Shown here in pieces: positions 5,583 to 11,340 of a DNA stretch of 11,340 nt. The stretch spans positions 1 to 11,340 of the forward strand of contig JAOPVD010000013.1 in assembly GCA_025966295.1 (NCBI GenBank), in the 5' to 3' direction. This DNA comes from Frankiales bacterium (lineage in GTDB: Bacteria > Actinomycetota > Actinomycetes > Mycobacteriales > SCTD01). Below the pieces are notes generated by a model. It saw nothing but the letters and a program-made list of their open reading frames with translations, had not been told where the DNA came from and searched no databases. How positions within the stretch are numbered: the first letter of the stretch is position 1; every line of letters begins with the position of its first letter. A program made the translations under genes and the position numbers.

Positions 5583-6143
5583 ATGACGGTCGACCAGGTC
5601 CCCACCGAGGCGTGGACCCCGCCCACCTGGGACGAGGTCGTGCGCACCCACTCGGCGCGCGTGTACCGGCTCGCGTACCGGCTGACCGGCAACCCGCACG
5701 ACGCCGAGGACCTCACCCAGGAGGTCTTCGTCCGGGTGTTCCGCTCGCTGTCGAGCTACACGCCCGGCACCTTCGAGGGCTGGCTGCACCGGATCACCAC
5801 CAACCTGTTCCTGGACATGGTGCGCCGCAAGGCCCGGATCCGGTTCGACGCGCTGCCCGACGACGCCGAGCGCCTGCCCGGCCGCGAGCGCAGCCCGCAG
5901 CAGGTCTACGACGACACCCACTTCGACGACGACGTGCAGGCGGCCCTCGACGCGCTGCCGCCGGACTTCCGGGCCGCGGTCGTGTTGTGCGACCTCGAGG
6001 GCCTGTCGTACGACGAGATCGCCGCGACCCTCGGGATCAAGCTCGGCACCGTGCGGAGCCGCATCCACCGCGGGCGCTCGCAGCTGCGCGCCGCGCTGGC
6101 CCACCGGGCCCCGACCGGCGCCCCCGTCGAGGTCCTGGCATGA
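5583..6143 (+). CDS. sigE: ECF RNA polymerase sigma factor, SigE-type
   Basis: A 186-residue group 4 (ECF) sigma factor. Region 2 covers about 18-86: 'VYRLAYRLTGNPHDAEDLTQ' (27-46) is the core-binding 2.1/2.2 part, and 'GTFEGWLHRITTNLFLDMVR' (62-81) the -10 recognition part. An acidic linker (91-118) leads to region 4 at about 116-172, whose helix-turn-helix 'LSYDEIAATLGIKLGTVRSR' (141-160) contacts the -35 element. Its place between the Rv1220c-type methyltransferase and rseA-htrA-tatB identifies it as the SigE-locus sigma factor for cell-envelope stress. It is shorter than M. tuberculosis SigE, lacking most of the N-terminal extension. The stop overlaps the next start in ATGA, so sigma and anti-sigma are translationally coupled. 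Confidence 0.92.
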   Translation: MTVDQVPTEAWTPPTWDEVVRTHSARVYRLAYRLTGNPHDAEDLTQEVFVRVFRSLSSYTPGTFEGWLHRITTNLFLDMVRRKARIRFDALPDDAERLPGRERSPQQVYDDTHFDDDVQAALDALPPDFRAAVVLCDLEGLSYDEIAATLGIKLGTVRSRIHRGRSQLRAALAHRAPTGAPVEVLA

Positions 6144-6610
6144 GCGCGCACCTCGGCCACGCGGTCACCGCCTTCGTCGACGGTGAGCTCAGCGACGAGC
6201 GGCGCGAGCAGGTGCTCACGCACCTGACCCACTGCGCGTGCTGCCGCGCCGAGGTCGCCGAGGTGCGGCGGCTGAAGTCGACGCTGCGCGGCTCCGACGG
6301 TCCGTCGGTGCCCTTCGACCTGTCCTTCCGGCTGCTGGCCGTCAGCGCGCTTCCGCCGCCCCCGGTGCCGGTGCGCCGGACGCCGGCGGCCCGCCGCGTC
6401 GCGTTGCCGCACGGCATCCGCCGTACCGCCGTGGGCGGGGCCTTCCTGGTGCTCGGGCTGGGCGGCGCGCTCAGCCTGGCGGGGCCGCCGCCGCGTGGCC
6501 CGGTCGCGCCCGTCGACCCGACGAGCCCCCGGTTCGTCTTCGACCACGGCGCCACCTCGACCGAGGTCCCGTTCACGGGCCTGGACATGGTCTCGGTGTC
6601 ATCGCGGTGA
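6140..6610 (+). CDS. rseA: Membrane-anchored zinc-containing anti-sigma factor, RseA-type
   Basis: A 156-residue anti-sigma factor. The N-terminal cytoplasmic part has the ZAS zinc-binding motif His28-x3-Cys32-x2-Cys35 after an 'AFVDGELSDERREQVLTHL' helix region, the arrangement that clamps ECF sigma factors. A Pro/Arg-rich linker (70-95) leads to one membrane helix at about 96-114, then an outside tail of about 42 residues. It should hold SigE inactive at the membrane and release it on zinc loss, oxidation or proteolysis; which of these applies is not shown by the sequence. The ATG lies inside the end of sigE (ATGA), and its stop overlaps the next start (GTGA), so three genes form a tightly coupled unit. 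Confidence 0.88.
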   Translation: MSAHLGHAVTAFVDGELSDERREQVLTHLTHCACCRAEVAEVRRLKSTLRGSDGPSVPFDLSFRLLAVSALPPPPVPVRRTPAARRVALPHGIRRTAVGGAFLVLGLGGALSLAGPPPRGPVAPVDPTSPRFVFDHGATSTEVPFTGLDMVSVSSR

Positions 6611-7671
6611 CCCGGCTGCGGGTCCTGCTCGTGCTGACCGGTCTCGGGGCGCTGATGACCGGCGTACCGGTCAGCGCGCAGGTGATGGGTCCGGACGTCG
6701 GAGGGCAGCCCGCGACGGCGCAGTCCGCGCCGGCCATGCTGCTGCTCGAGAACGCCGCCCGGGCCTGGCGCACCCGCACCTGGAGCGGCACGCAGGAGAT
6801 CGTCAGCACCCGCAGCGGCGAGCCGCGCCTGGCGGTGCTGCGGATCCAGCACGCGCCCGGCGTGGGCAGTGCCGTCCGGGTGGTGTCCTCCGACAGCCAG
6901 GCCGAGCAGGCCGTGGCGGCCGACATCCTGGACGAGAAGCTGCTGCGGCTGCTGGGCGACCACTACGAGCTGCGCGTCGCCGGCCGGGAGGGCTGGGCCG
7001 GCCGGGCGGCGGACGTCGTCGAGGCCCGCCGTCCTGGCACGAGCGGCGAGGCGGCGCTGGCGGGGCGGTTCTGGCTCGACCGCGAGACCGGCCTGGTGCT
7101 CCGCCGGGACGTGCTCGACGAGGCCGGCTCGGTGGTGCGCAGCAGCGCGTTCGTCGACCTGGAGGTGCTGCCGGTGGCGGCCTCCACCCCGGTCGGCTAC
7201 GCCGAGGGCAAGCTCGTCGGCCCGACCGGTCAGCACCTCGACGAGGTCGCCCTGGCGCGGATGTCCGAGGACGGCTGGCCGGTGGTGCGGGAGCTCCCCG
7301 GGCGGATGGAGCTGTTCGAGTCGCGGCTGCACGACGCCGACGGCGGTGACGTGCTGCAGCTGTCCTACTCCGACGGGCTGTCGACGCTGTCGCTGTTCGT
7401 CCAGAAGGGCGAGCTGCCCGCCGACACCGCGGGCAGCGTCCAGTCGATGGGCGGCGCCACCGTGCGGGTGTGGCAGAGCGATCTGGAGCGGGTGGTGTGG
7501 TCCGGGGACGGGCGCACCTGGACGCTGGTGTCGGACGCGCCGGAGTCCGTGGTGGGCGCCGCGGTGGGCGCGCTGCCGCACGCACCGGCCCGGGACGAGG
7601 TCGACGGGCTCGCGCCGCGGATCTGGCGGGGCATGTCTCGCGTCGGGTCGTGGTTGAACCCCTTCGAGTAG
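6607..7671 (+). CDS. Exported MucB/RseB-like sigma-factor regulatory protein
   Basis: A 354-residue exported protein. A signal peptide covers about 1-24 (basic 'TRLR', hydrophobic core, cleavage expected near 'PVSAQ'). Residues 42-190 form a LolA-like domain as in RseB/MucB ('WSGTQEIVST' at 59-68, 'RFWLDRETGLVLRRDVLDEA' at 154-173). Residues 222-320 resemble the smaller C-terminal RseB domain ('GWPVVRELPGRMELFES', then 'SDGLSTLSLFVQKGE' at 255-269). In proteobacteria RseB binds the periplasmic part of RseA and senses lipids or lipopolysaccharide. Its place straight after rseA, overlapping in GTGA, supports a matching role here. No lipobox is present. The M. tuberculosis locus has no equivalent gene between rseA and htrA. 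Confidence 0.82.
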   Translation: MTRLRVLLVLTGLGALMTGVPVSAQVMGPDVGGQPATAQSAPAMLLLENAARAWRTRTWSGTQEIVSTRSGEPRLAVLRIQHAPGVGSAVRVVSSDSQAEQAVAADILDEKLLRLLGDHYELRVAGREGWAGRAADVVEARRPGTSGEAALAGRFWLDRETGLVLRRDVLDEAGSVVRSSAFVDLEVLPVAASTPVGYAEGKLVGPTGQHLDEVALARMSEDGWPVVRELPGRMELFESRLHDADGGDVLQLSYSDGLSTLSLFVQKGELPADTAGSVQSMGGATVRVWQSDLERVVWSGDGRTWTLVSDAPESVVGAAVGALPHAPARDEVDGLAPRIWRGMSRVGSWLNPFE

Positions 7672-7681
7672 GGGCGACACT
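7654..7681 (+). promoter_or_regulatory. htrA: Weak candidate promoter for htrA
   Basis: TTGAAC (7654-7659) and GACACT (7676-7681) are 16 nt apart. They match the -35 and -10 consensus at 4 and 3 positions, including the A and T most conserved in actinobacterial -10 boxes. A transcript from here would have a leader of about 25 nt with the htrA ribosome-binding site. It is a suggestion only; htrA may simply be read from the sigE promoter. Confidence 0.2.
7659..7674. terminator. Short hairpin overlapping the rseB-like stop codon
   Basis: CCCCT (7659-7663) pairs with AGGGG (7670-7674) around a 6-nt loop, with the TAG stop (7669-7671) in the loop and right arm. It is only 5 bp. It lies at the start of the 41-nt gap before htrA and could be a weak attenuator, or chance. 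Confidence 0.2.
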
Positions 7682-7712
7682 GGTAGCACCTGCAGAGCCT
7701 CGGAGGACCGAC

Positions 7713-8951
7713 GTGCCCGACCAGCCCGACCCCTGGCGGTCGACGAGTGACCGGTACGAACCGCCGACGCTCGCCCTGGCGTGGGGCTACCCGACCAGCG
7801 ACGCCCCGCCGGAGTCCGAGGTCAGGCCGCGCCGGCCGCTGGGGCTGGCGGCCGCGGTCCTCGCCACCGCCCTGGTCGCGGGCAGCGCCGGTGGCTACCT
7901 CGGCTACCGCAGCGCCCAGCACGACCCGCAGCTGGTGACGTCCAGCCTGCGCGACCCGGCGGCCAGCCTCGGCGCGCCCATCTCCACCGCCCCGGTGCTT
8001 CGCCCGGCCAACTCCGTGGCCGGCATCGCGTCGCGGGTGCTCAAGAGCGTCGTCAGCATCTCGGTGGACTCCGGCAGCACCGGTGGCACCGGGTCGGGCG
8101 TCGTGCTGCGCTCCGACGGCTACGTGCTCACCAACAACCACGTGGTGGCGTCGGCCGCCGACGGCGGCACCATCACGGTGTCCTTCAACGGCGCCGGCGA
8201 GGCCGACCTGACCGCCCGCGTCGTCGGCCGCGACCCCGAGACCGACCTCGCCGTCCTCAAGGTGCTCGGCGGCCACACCCTCATCCCGGCCACCCTGGGC
8301 AGCTCCAGCAACCTCGTCGTCGGCGACCCGGTCGTCGCGATCGGCTCGCCGCTCGGGCTGGCCGGCACCGTCACCTCCGGCATCATCAGCGCCCTGAACC
8401 GCACCGTCCGGGTGCCGAGCGAGAGCGGCACCTCCCCGGCGACCCCGCTGTTCAACGCGATCCAGACCGACGCCGCCATCAACCCCGGCAACTCCGGCGG
8501 CGCACTGGTCGACGCCGCCGGCCGGGTGATCGGCATCAACTCGGCGATCGCCACCCTCGGCGGCACCACCACCGACAGCCAGTCCGGCAGCATCGGGGTG
8601 GGCTTCGCCATCCCGATGGACGAGGCCCGTTCCATCGCCGAGCAGCTGATCCGGACCGGCCGCGCCACCCACCCGGCCATCGGGGTCGCGGCGGCCACCG
8701 TCGGGGCCGACGGCAGCGGTCCGCGCGGCGCCAAGCTCAGCGACGTGCTGGCCGGCGGCGCGGCGCAGCGGGCCGGGCTCAAGGTCGGCGACACCATCAC
8801 CAAGCTCGAGGGCAAGCGGGTCGAGAGCGTCGACCAGCTCATCGTCACGCTGCGCAGCTTCAAGGTCGGCGACACCATCACCGTGACCTACCTGCGGGTC
8901 GGGCGCACCAAGACCGCCCGCCTCACGCTGCAGGACAAGAAGCCGGGCTGA
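7713..8951 (+). CDS. htrA: HtrA-family serine protease with N-terminal membrane anchor and PDZ domain
   Basis: A 412-residue S1C protease. The order is a Pro-rich cytoplasmic stretch (1-42), one membrane helix (about 43-65), a trypsin-like domain (about 100-310) and one PDZ domain (about 320-410). The catalytic triad is His143 in 'TNNHVV', Asp178 in 'DPETDLAV' and Ser261 in 'NPGNSGGAL'; 'GSPLG' (211-215) is also present. The protease domain should act outside the membrane in protein quality control or in cleaving regulators. The single anchor and single PDZ resemble DegS, the protease that starts RseA destruction in E. coli, but a signalling role here is inference. GTG 7713 is preceded by GGAGG (7702-7706) with a 6-nt spacer. 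An exact 23-nt direct repeat lies in the PDZ part. Confidence 0.93.
   Translation: MPDQPDPWRSTSDRYEPPTLALAWGYPTSDAPPESEVRPRRPLGLAAAVLATALVAGSAGGYLGYRSAQHDPQLVTSSLRDPAASLGAPISTAPVLRPANSVAGIASRVLKSVVSISVDSGSTGGTGSGVVLRSDGYVLTNNHVVASAADGGTITVSFNGAGEADLTARVVGRDPETDLAVLKVLGGHTLIPATLGSSSNLVVGDPVVAIGSPLGLAGTVTSGIISALNRTVRVPSESGTSPATPLFNAIQTDAAINPGNSGGALVDAAGRVIGINSAIATLGGTTTDSQSGSIGVGFAIPMDEARSIAEQLIRTGRATHPAIGVAAATVGADGSGPRGAKLSDVLAGGAAQRAGLKVGDTITKLEGKRVESVDQLIVTLRSFKVGDTITVTYLRVGRTKTARLTLQDKKPG
8779..8882 (+). repeat. 23-nt exact direct repeat within the htrA PDZ region
   Basis: The same 23 bases occur at 8779-8801 and 8860-8882. The copies are 81 bp apart, in the same reading frame, and both encode KVGDTIT. 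In PDZ domains the two sites are different strands that often share a 'GD' pattern, but identity at every base is more than protein constraint requires. Recombination between them would remove 27 residues in frame. Confidence 0.7.
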
Positions 8952-8957
8952 CCCGGC
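8942..8957. terminator. GC-rich hairpin spanning the htrA stop codon
   Basis: GCCGGG (8942-8947) and CCCGGC (8952-8957) form a perfect 6-bp stem with a 4-nt CTGA loop that contains the htrA stop. No T-run follows. It could weaken read-through into tatB, or be incidental. Confidence 0.3.
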
Positions 8958-8959
8958 CC

Positions 8960-8965
8960 TAGGCT
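8960..8965 (+). promoter_or_regulatory. tatB: Candidate -10 element upstream of tatB
   Basis: TAGGCT matches the actinobacterial -10 pattern TAnnnT and lies 24 nt before the GTG of tatB, with GAGGGAGG in between. It would give a short leader carrying the ribosome-binding site. No clear -35 is present at 16-18 nt. Confidence 0.35.
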
Positions 8966-8989
8966 GAGCGGCCGGACGAGGGAGGCGCG

Positions 8990-9319
8990 GTGCTGGGTGG
9001 ACTGGGGTGGCCCGAGGCGGCCGTCCTGCTGCTCCTGGCGCTGTTCGTCTTCGGCCCGGAGCGGCTGCCAGGCATCGCCCAGGACGCCGGCCGCACGCTG
9101 CGCAAGATCCGGGTCTACCTCAAAGGCATGGGTGACGACCTGAAGTCCGAGCTCGGGCCCGAGGTCGGCGACCTGGACCTGCGGTCACTGCACCCGCGGG
9201 AGTTCGTGCGCAAGCACCTGCTCGAGGACGATGACGACGACCCGTTCGCCATGAGCGCGGGCCGCCGCGTCGCGCTGCTGCCCGGTGAGCCCGTGCCGTG
9301 GGACCCCGACACCACCTGA
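8990..9319 (+). CDS. tatB: Sec-independent protein translocase subunit TatB
   Basis: A 109-residue Tat component. A short membrane helix (about 8-21) starts with the conserved acidic residue (Glu9) and ends at the Gly22-Pro23 hinge in 'FGPERLPG'. An amphipathic helix follows (about 26-60), then an acidic region with a run of five Asp. TatB forms the receptor complex with TatC for folded proteins carrying twin-arginine signals. I prefer TatB to TatA because of the Glu in the helix, the 'GPERLP' motif, the length and the position after htrA, as in mycobacteria. GTG 8990 follows GAGGGAGG (8978-8985), a strong site with a rather short 4-nt spacer. tatC is not in the window. Confidence 0.88.
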   Translation: MLGGLGWPEAAVLLLLALFVFGPERLPGIAQDAGRTLRKIRVYLKGMGDDLKSELGPEVGDLDLRSLHPREFVRKHLLEDDDDDPFAMSAGRRVALLPGEPVPWDPDTT

Positions 9320-9334
9320 GCGCTCCACTACCCT
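9306..9334 (+). promoter_or_regulatory. Candidate leaderless promoter of the 147-residue protein gene
   Basis: CCGACA (9306-9311) and TACCCT (9329-9334) are exactly 17 nt apart. TACCCT ends 7 nt before the GTG at 9342, so transcription would start at the start codon. The -35 lies within the last codons of tatB. No Shine-Dalgarno precedes the GTG, in line with a leaderless mRNA. Confidence 0.5.
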
Positions 9335-9341
9335 GCTCGGC

Positions 9342-9785
9342 GTGAACCGCGTCGTGAAGGTCCTGATGGCCCTGGTCGCCCTTGGTGCGCTCGCCGTCGG
9401 CGGGTTCGCCGCCTTCGAGCACTTCGACCAGGCGGAGGTGAAGAAGTCCGCGCACCGGGGCTGCGCCACCCTGGACGTCCCCACCGGGACGCCGACGCTG
9501 CCGGCCGGGCTGACCCTGCCGAGCGACCAGAAGCTGCTCCGGGTCGACTCCCAGGGCAAGACCGTCGTGGTGTTCGCCAGCACCGCCGGCACCCTGGACG
9601 ACGTCGTGAAGGTCCGCGACGCCGTCCTGGACGCGCTCACCGGGCAGGGCTACACCAAGGGCGGCACCGACCAGGAGCCCGGCATCGAGGCCGAGGGCGA
9701 GTTCGCCGGCAAGGCCGAGGGCACCATCAAGGTCAAGCCGCTCTGCACGGACCGGCTCGAGGTCCGCTACAAGATCAACGGCTAG
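9342..9785 (+). CDS. Small membrane-anchored protein, function unknown
   Basis: A 147-residue protein I do not recognise. An N-terminal hydrophobic helix (about 5-25, after a basic start) is an anchor or signal peptide without a lipobox. The exported part has two cysteines, Cys41 in 'HRGCATLDVP' and Cys135 in 'KPLCTDRLEV', which could form a disulfide joining the two ends. The middle (64-107) reads as strand, helix, then 'LTGQGYTKGGTDQEPGIEAE', and the end 'GTIKVKPLCTDRLEVRYKI' (127-145) as two strands. A small alpha/beta outer domain is likely. GTG 9342 is chosen because the hydrophobic segment follows directly and a -10-like TACCCT sits 7 nt upstream. It follows tatB by 22 nt and converges with mrp. 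Confidence 0.8.
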   Translation: MNRVVKVLMALVALGALAVGGFAAFEHFDQAEVKKSAHRGCATLDVPTGTPTLPAGLTLPSDQKLLRVDSQGKTVVVFASTAGTLDDVVKVRDAVLDALTGQGYTKGGTDQEPGIEAEGEFAGKAEGTIKVKPLCTDRLEVRYKING

Positions 9786-9813
9786 GCCCCCCGGGGCGCC
9801 GTACCGGGGTGGC
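9786..9813. terminator. Bidirectional terminator-like hairpin between convergent genes
   Basis: GCCCCCCGG (9786-9794) pairs with CCGGGG-T-GGC (9804-9813) if the single T at 9810 is bulged, giving 9 bp around a 9-nt loop. It fills the whole gap between the stop of the small membrane protein and the stop of mrp. The GC-rich stem without a U-tract is usual for actinobacteria. Termination in both directions is inferred from its place. Confidence 0.5.
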
Positions 9814-10946
9814 TATCTGCCGGCGGGGGACAGACCGAGCGACAGCCCGGCCAGCCCGCGGGGCTTGCCGGTGAGCTTGTCGACGACCGCGAGCAGCTCC
9901 TTGCCGGCGGCCGAGTCCGGCTCGGACAGCACCAGCGGCCGGCCGTTGTCGCCGCCCTCGCGCAGCCGCTTGTCGATCGGGATCTGGCCCAGCAGCGGCA
10001 CCTCGGCGCCGAGCAGCCGGGACAGCGAGGTGGCCACCGCCTGGCCGCCGCCGGAGCCGAAGACGTCGACCGCCTCGCCGCAGTGCGGGCACGGCAGGTA
10101 GCTCATGTTCTCGACCACGCCGGCGATCCGCTGGTGGGTCTGCAGGGCGATCGAGCCGGCCCGCTCGGCCACCTCCTGGGCGGCCAGCTGCGGCGTCGTG
10201 ACGACCAGGATCTCCGCCGACGGGACCAGCTGGGCGACCGAGATGGCGATGTCGCCGGTGCCGGGCGGCAGGTCCATCAGCAGGTAGTCCAGGTCGCCCC
10301 AGTAGACGTCGGCGAGGAACTGCTGCAGGGCCCGGTGCAGCATCGGCCCGCGCCACACGACGGGGGTGTTGTCCTTGGTGAACATCCCGATGCTGATGAC
10401 CTTCACGCCGTGCGCCGACGGCGGCATGATCATCTGCTCGACCTGGGTGGGGCGCTGCTCGACGCCCAGCATGCGGGGCACCGAGAAGCCGTAGATGTCG
10501 GCGTCGACGACCCCGACCCGCAGGCCCTTGGCGGCCATCGCGACGGCCAGGTTGACGGTCACCGAGCTCTTGCCGACGCCGCCCTTGCCGGACGCCACCG
10601 CGAAGACCCGGGTCAGCGAGCCGGGCTGGGCGAACGGGATGTCGCGCTGCGGGTTGTCCCCGCGCAGCAGGGTCTGCAGCGCCTGGCGCTGCTCGGTGCT
10701 CATGACGTCGAGCTCGACGACGACGCTGGTCACGCCGGGCAGCGCGCCGACCGCGGCGGTGACCCGCTCGGTGAGGGTGTCCTTCATCGGGCAGCCGCTG
10801 ATCGTCAGGTAGACGCCGACGCGCGCGGTGCCGTCCGGGTCGACGGTCGCGGACTTCACCATCCCGATCTCGGTGATCGGACGGCGGATCTCCGGGTCCT
10901 CGACGGTGGCGAGCGCCGCGGTGAGTTGGTCCTGCGTGGGGAGCAT
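9813..10946 (-). CDS. mrp: Mrp/NBP35-family iron-sulfur cluster carrier ATPase
   Basis: A 377-residue cytosolic P-loop protein that binds and hands on Fe-S clusters. Residues 1-85 form a MIP18/DUF59 domain ('VEDPEIRRPITEIGMV' at 15-30, 'TISGCPMKDTL' with Cys52). The ATPase domain has the deviant Walker A 'SGKGGVGKSS' (119-128), 'VVDADIYG' (147-154) and 'DLPPGTGD' (225-232). The cluster-binding pair is Cys286-x2-Cys289 in 'CPHCG', which joins two subunits through a shared 4Fe-4S cluster. The length is normal for actinobacterial Mrp. The ATG at 10946 gives a complete DUF59 domain. The lyase gene ends 9 nt upstream in the same direction, so the two are probably co-transcribed. Confidence 0.95.
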   Translation of the reverse strand: MLPTQDQLTAALATVEDPEIRRPITEIGMVKSATVDPDGTARVGVYLTISGCPMKDTLTERVTAAVGALPGVTSVVVELDVMSTEQRQALQTLLRGDNPQRDIPFAQPGSLTRVFAVASGKGGVGKSSVTVNLAVAMAAKGLRVGVVDADIYGFSVPRMLGVEQRPTQVEQMIMPPSAHGVKVISIGMFTKDNTPVVWRGPMLHRALQQFLADVYWGDLDYLLMDLPPGTGDIAISVAQLVPSAEILVVTTPQLAAQEVAERAGSIALQTHQRIAGVVENMSYLPCPHCGEAVDVFGSGGGQAVATSLSRLLGAEVPLLGQIPIDKRLREGGDNGRPLVLSEPDSAAGKELLAVVDKLTGKPRGLAGLSLGLSPAGR

Positions 10947-10955
10947 GGTTCCAGC

Positions 10956-11340
10956 CTAAGCGAGCGCGGCGATGGCCTCGGCCGTGGCGATGACCCGCAG
11001 GGCGTTGTCGCGGTGGAGGTTCTCGACCATCCGGCCGTCGACCACCACCACGCCCTGCCCGGCGCGTTCGGCCTCGGCGAACGCGTCGACCACCTTGCGG
11101 GCGTGCGCGACCTCGTCCTCGGACGGCGCCCACACCTCGTTGGCCACCTCGACCTGCGTCGGGTGCACCAGCGTCTTGCCGTCGAAGCCCATCTGCTGGC
11201 CCTGGACACACTCCGCGCGGAACCCCGTCAGGTCCTTCACGTCGTTGTAGACGCCGTCCACGATCGTCTTGCCGGCCTCGCGGGCGGCCAGCAGCGCGGT
11301 CGCCAGGTGCGGGTAGAGCGGCGCCCGCCCGGGCACGAGC
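10956..11340 (-). CDS. HpcH/HpaI aldolase / citrate lyase CitE-like protein, C-terminal part
   Basis: The window holds the last 127 residues or so of a minus-strand gene that enters across the right edge; its start is outside. The sequence matches the C-terminal half of the CitE/HpcH family, which uses Mg2+ to cleave or form C-C bonds in CoA esters such as malyl-CoA, methylmalyl-CoA or citryl-CoA. Diagnostic stretches are 'IVDGVYNDVKDLTGF' and 'QGQQMGFDGKTLVHPTQVEV', with the family's Asp in the first and the 'GFDGKTLVHP' motif in the second. The catalytic arginine and glutamates of the N-terminal part are not visible, so the substrate cannot be decided. The stop lies 9 nt before mrp. The GTG at 11334-11336 is an internal Val codon, since the frame stays open to the edge. 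Confidence 0.88.
   Translation of the reverse strand, partial: LVPGRAPLYPHLATALLAAREAGKTIVDGVYNDVKDLTGFRAECVQGQQMGFDGKTLVHPTQVEVANEVWAPSEDEVAHARKVVDAFAEAERAGQGVVVVDGRMVENLHRDNALRVIATAEAIAALA

Noticed and set aside
6037..8672. Long minus-strand open frames opposite rseA, the rseB-like gene and htrA
   Set aside because: Composition is Arg/Gly/His/Asp-rich with no recognisable domain, while the plus strand encodes clear families throughout.
9775..11211. 478-codon minus-strand frame overlapping mrp
   Set aside because: It is a different frame of mrp with Arg/Gly-rich low-complexity translation; the mrp frame contains Walker and CxxC motifs.
1..11340. CRISPR array, mobile element, tRNA or rRNA
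   Set aside because: No regularly spaced repeats, transposase or integrase motifs, tRNA cloverleaf or rRNA sequence was seen; the gene content is chromosomal core.

Overview
The window comes from a very GC-rich actinobacterium (estimated by eye above 70% GC, G/C in nearly every third codon position, several GTG starts). The order O-methyltransferase (divergent) / ECF sigma factor / zinc anti-sigma / HtrA / TatB / ... / Mrp matches the Rv1220c-sigE-rseA-htrA-tatB-...-mrp region of Mycobacterium tuberculosis, and a DUF3117 (Rv1211-type) gene lies nearby. The genus cannot be fixed from this sequence. It is a chromosomal, mostly core-gene region: no transposase, phage gene, CRISPR array, tRNA or rRNA was seen.

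Layout. 1-288: C-terminal tail of a proline/glutamate-rich protein. 289-460: intergenic stretch with two copies of a long palindromic element. 461-913: SRPBCC-fold protein. 932-1720 (-): PaaG-like crotonase. 1913-3550: DUF3117 protein and leucyl aminopeptidase PepA, 3 nt apart. 3691-4332: short MscS-type channel. 4346-4807 (-): actinobacterial helical hypothetical protein. 4863-5489 (-): Rv1220c-type O-methyltransferase. 5583-9785 (+): sigE, rseA, an RseB/MucB-like gene, htrA, tatB and a small membrane-anchored protein. 9813-11340 (-): mrp and, upstream of it, the C-terminal part of a CitE/HpcH-type lyase.

The centre is an envelope-stress module. SigE is followed by its membrane anti-sigma factor (ATGA overlap), then by an exported RseB-like sensor (GTGA overlap), then by a membrane-anchored HtrA protease and the Tat translocase subunit TatB. 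The sigma gene has a good ECF-type promoter match in front of it (GGAAC-N17-CGTTG), which suggests autoregulation. That promoter lies in the same 93 bp as a putative leaderless promoter for the divergent methyltransferase.

Nothing here is clearly a new system. The most unusual items are the paired palindromic elements at 289-441, the complete RseA/RseB/HtrA set beside an actinobacterial sigE, the interleaved divergent promoters at 5490-5582, and several short hairpins that overlap stop codons.
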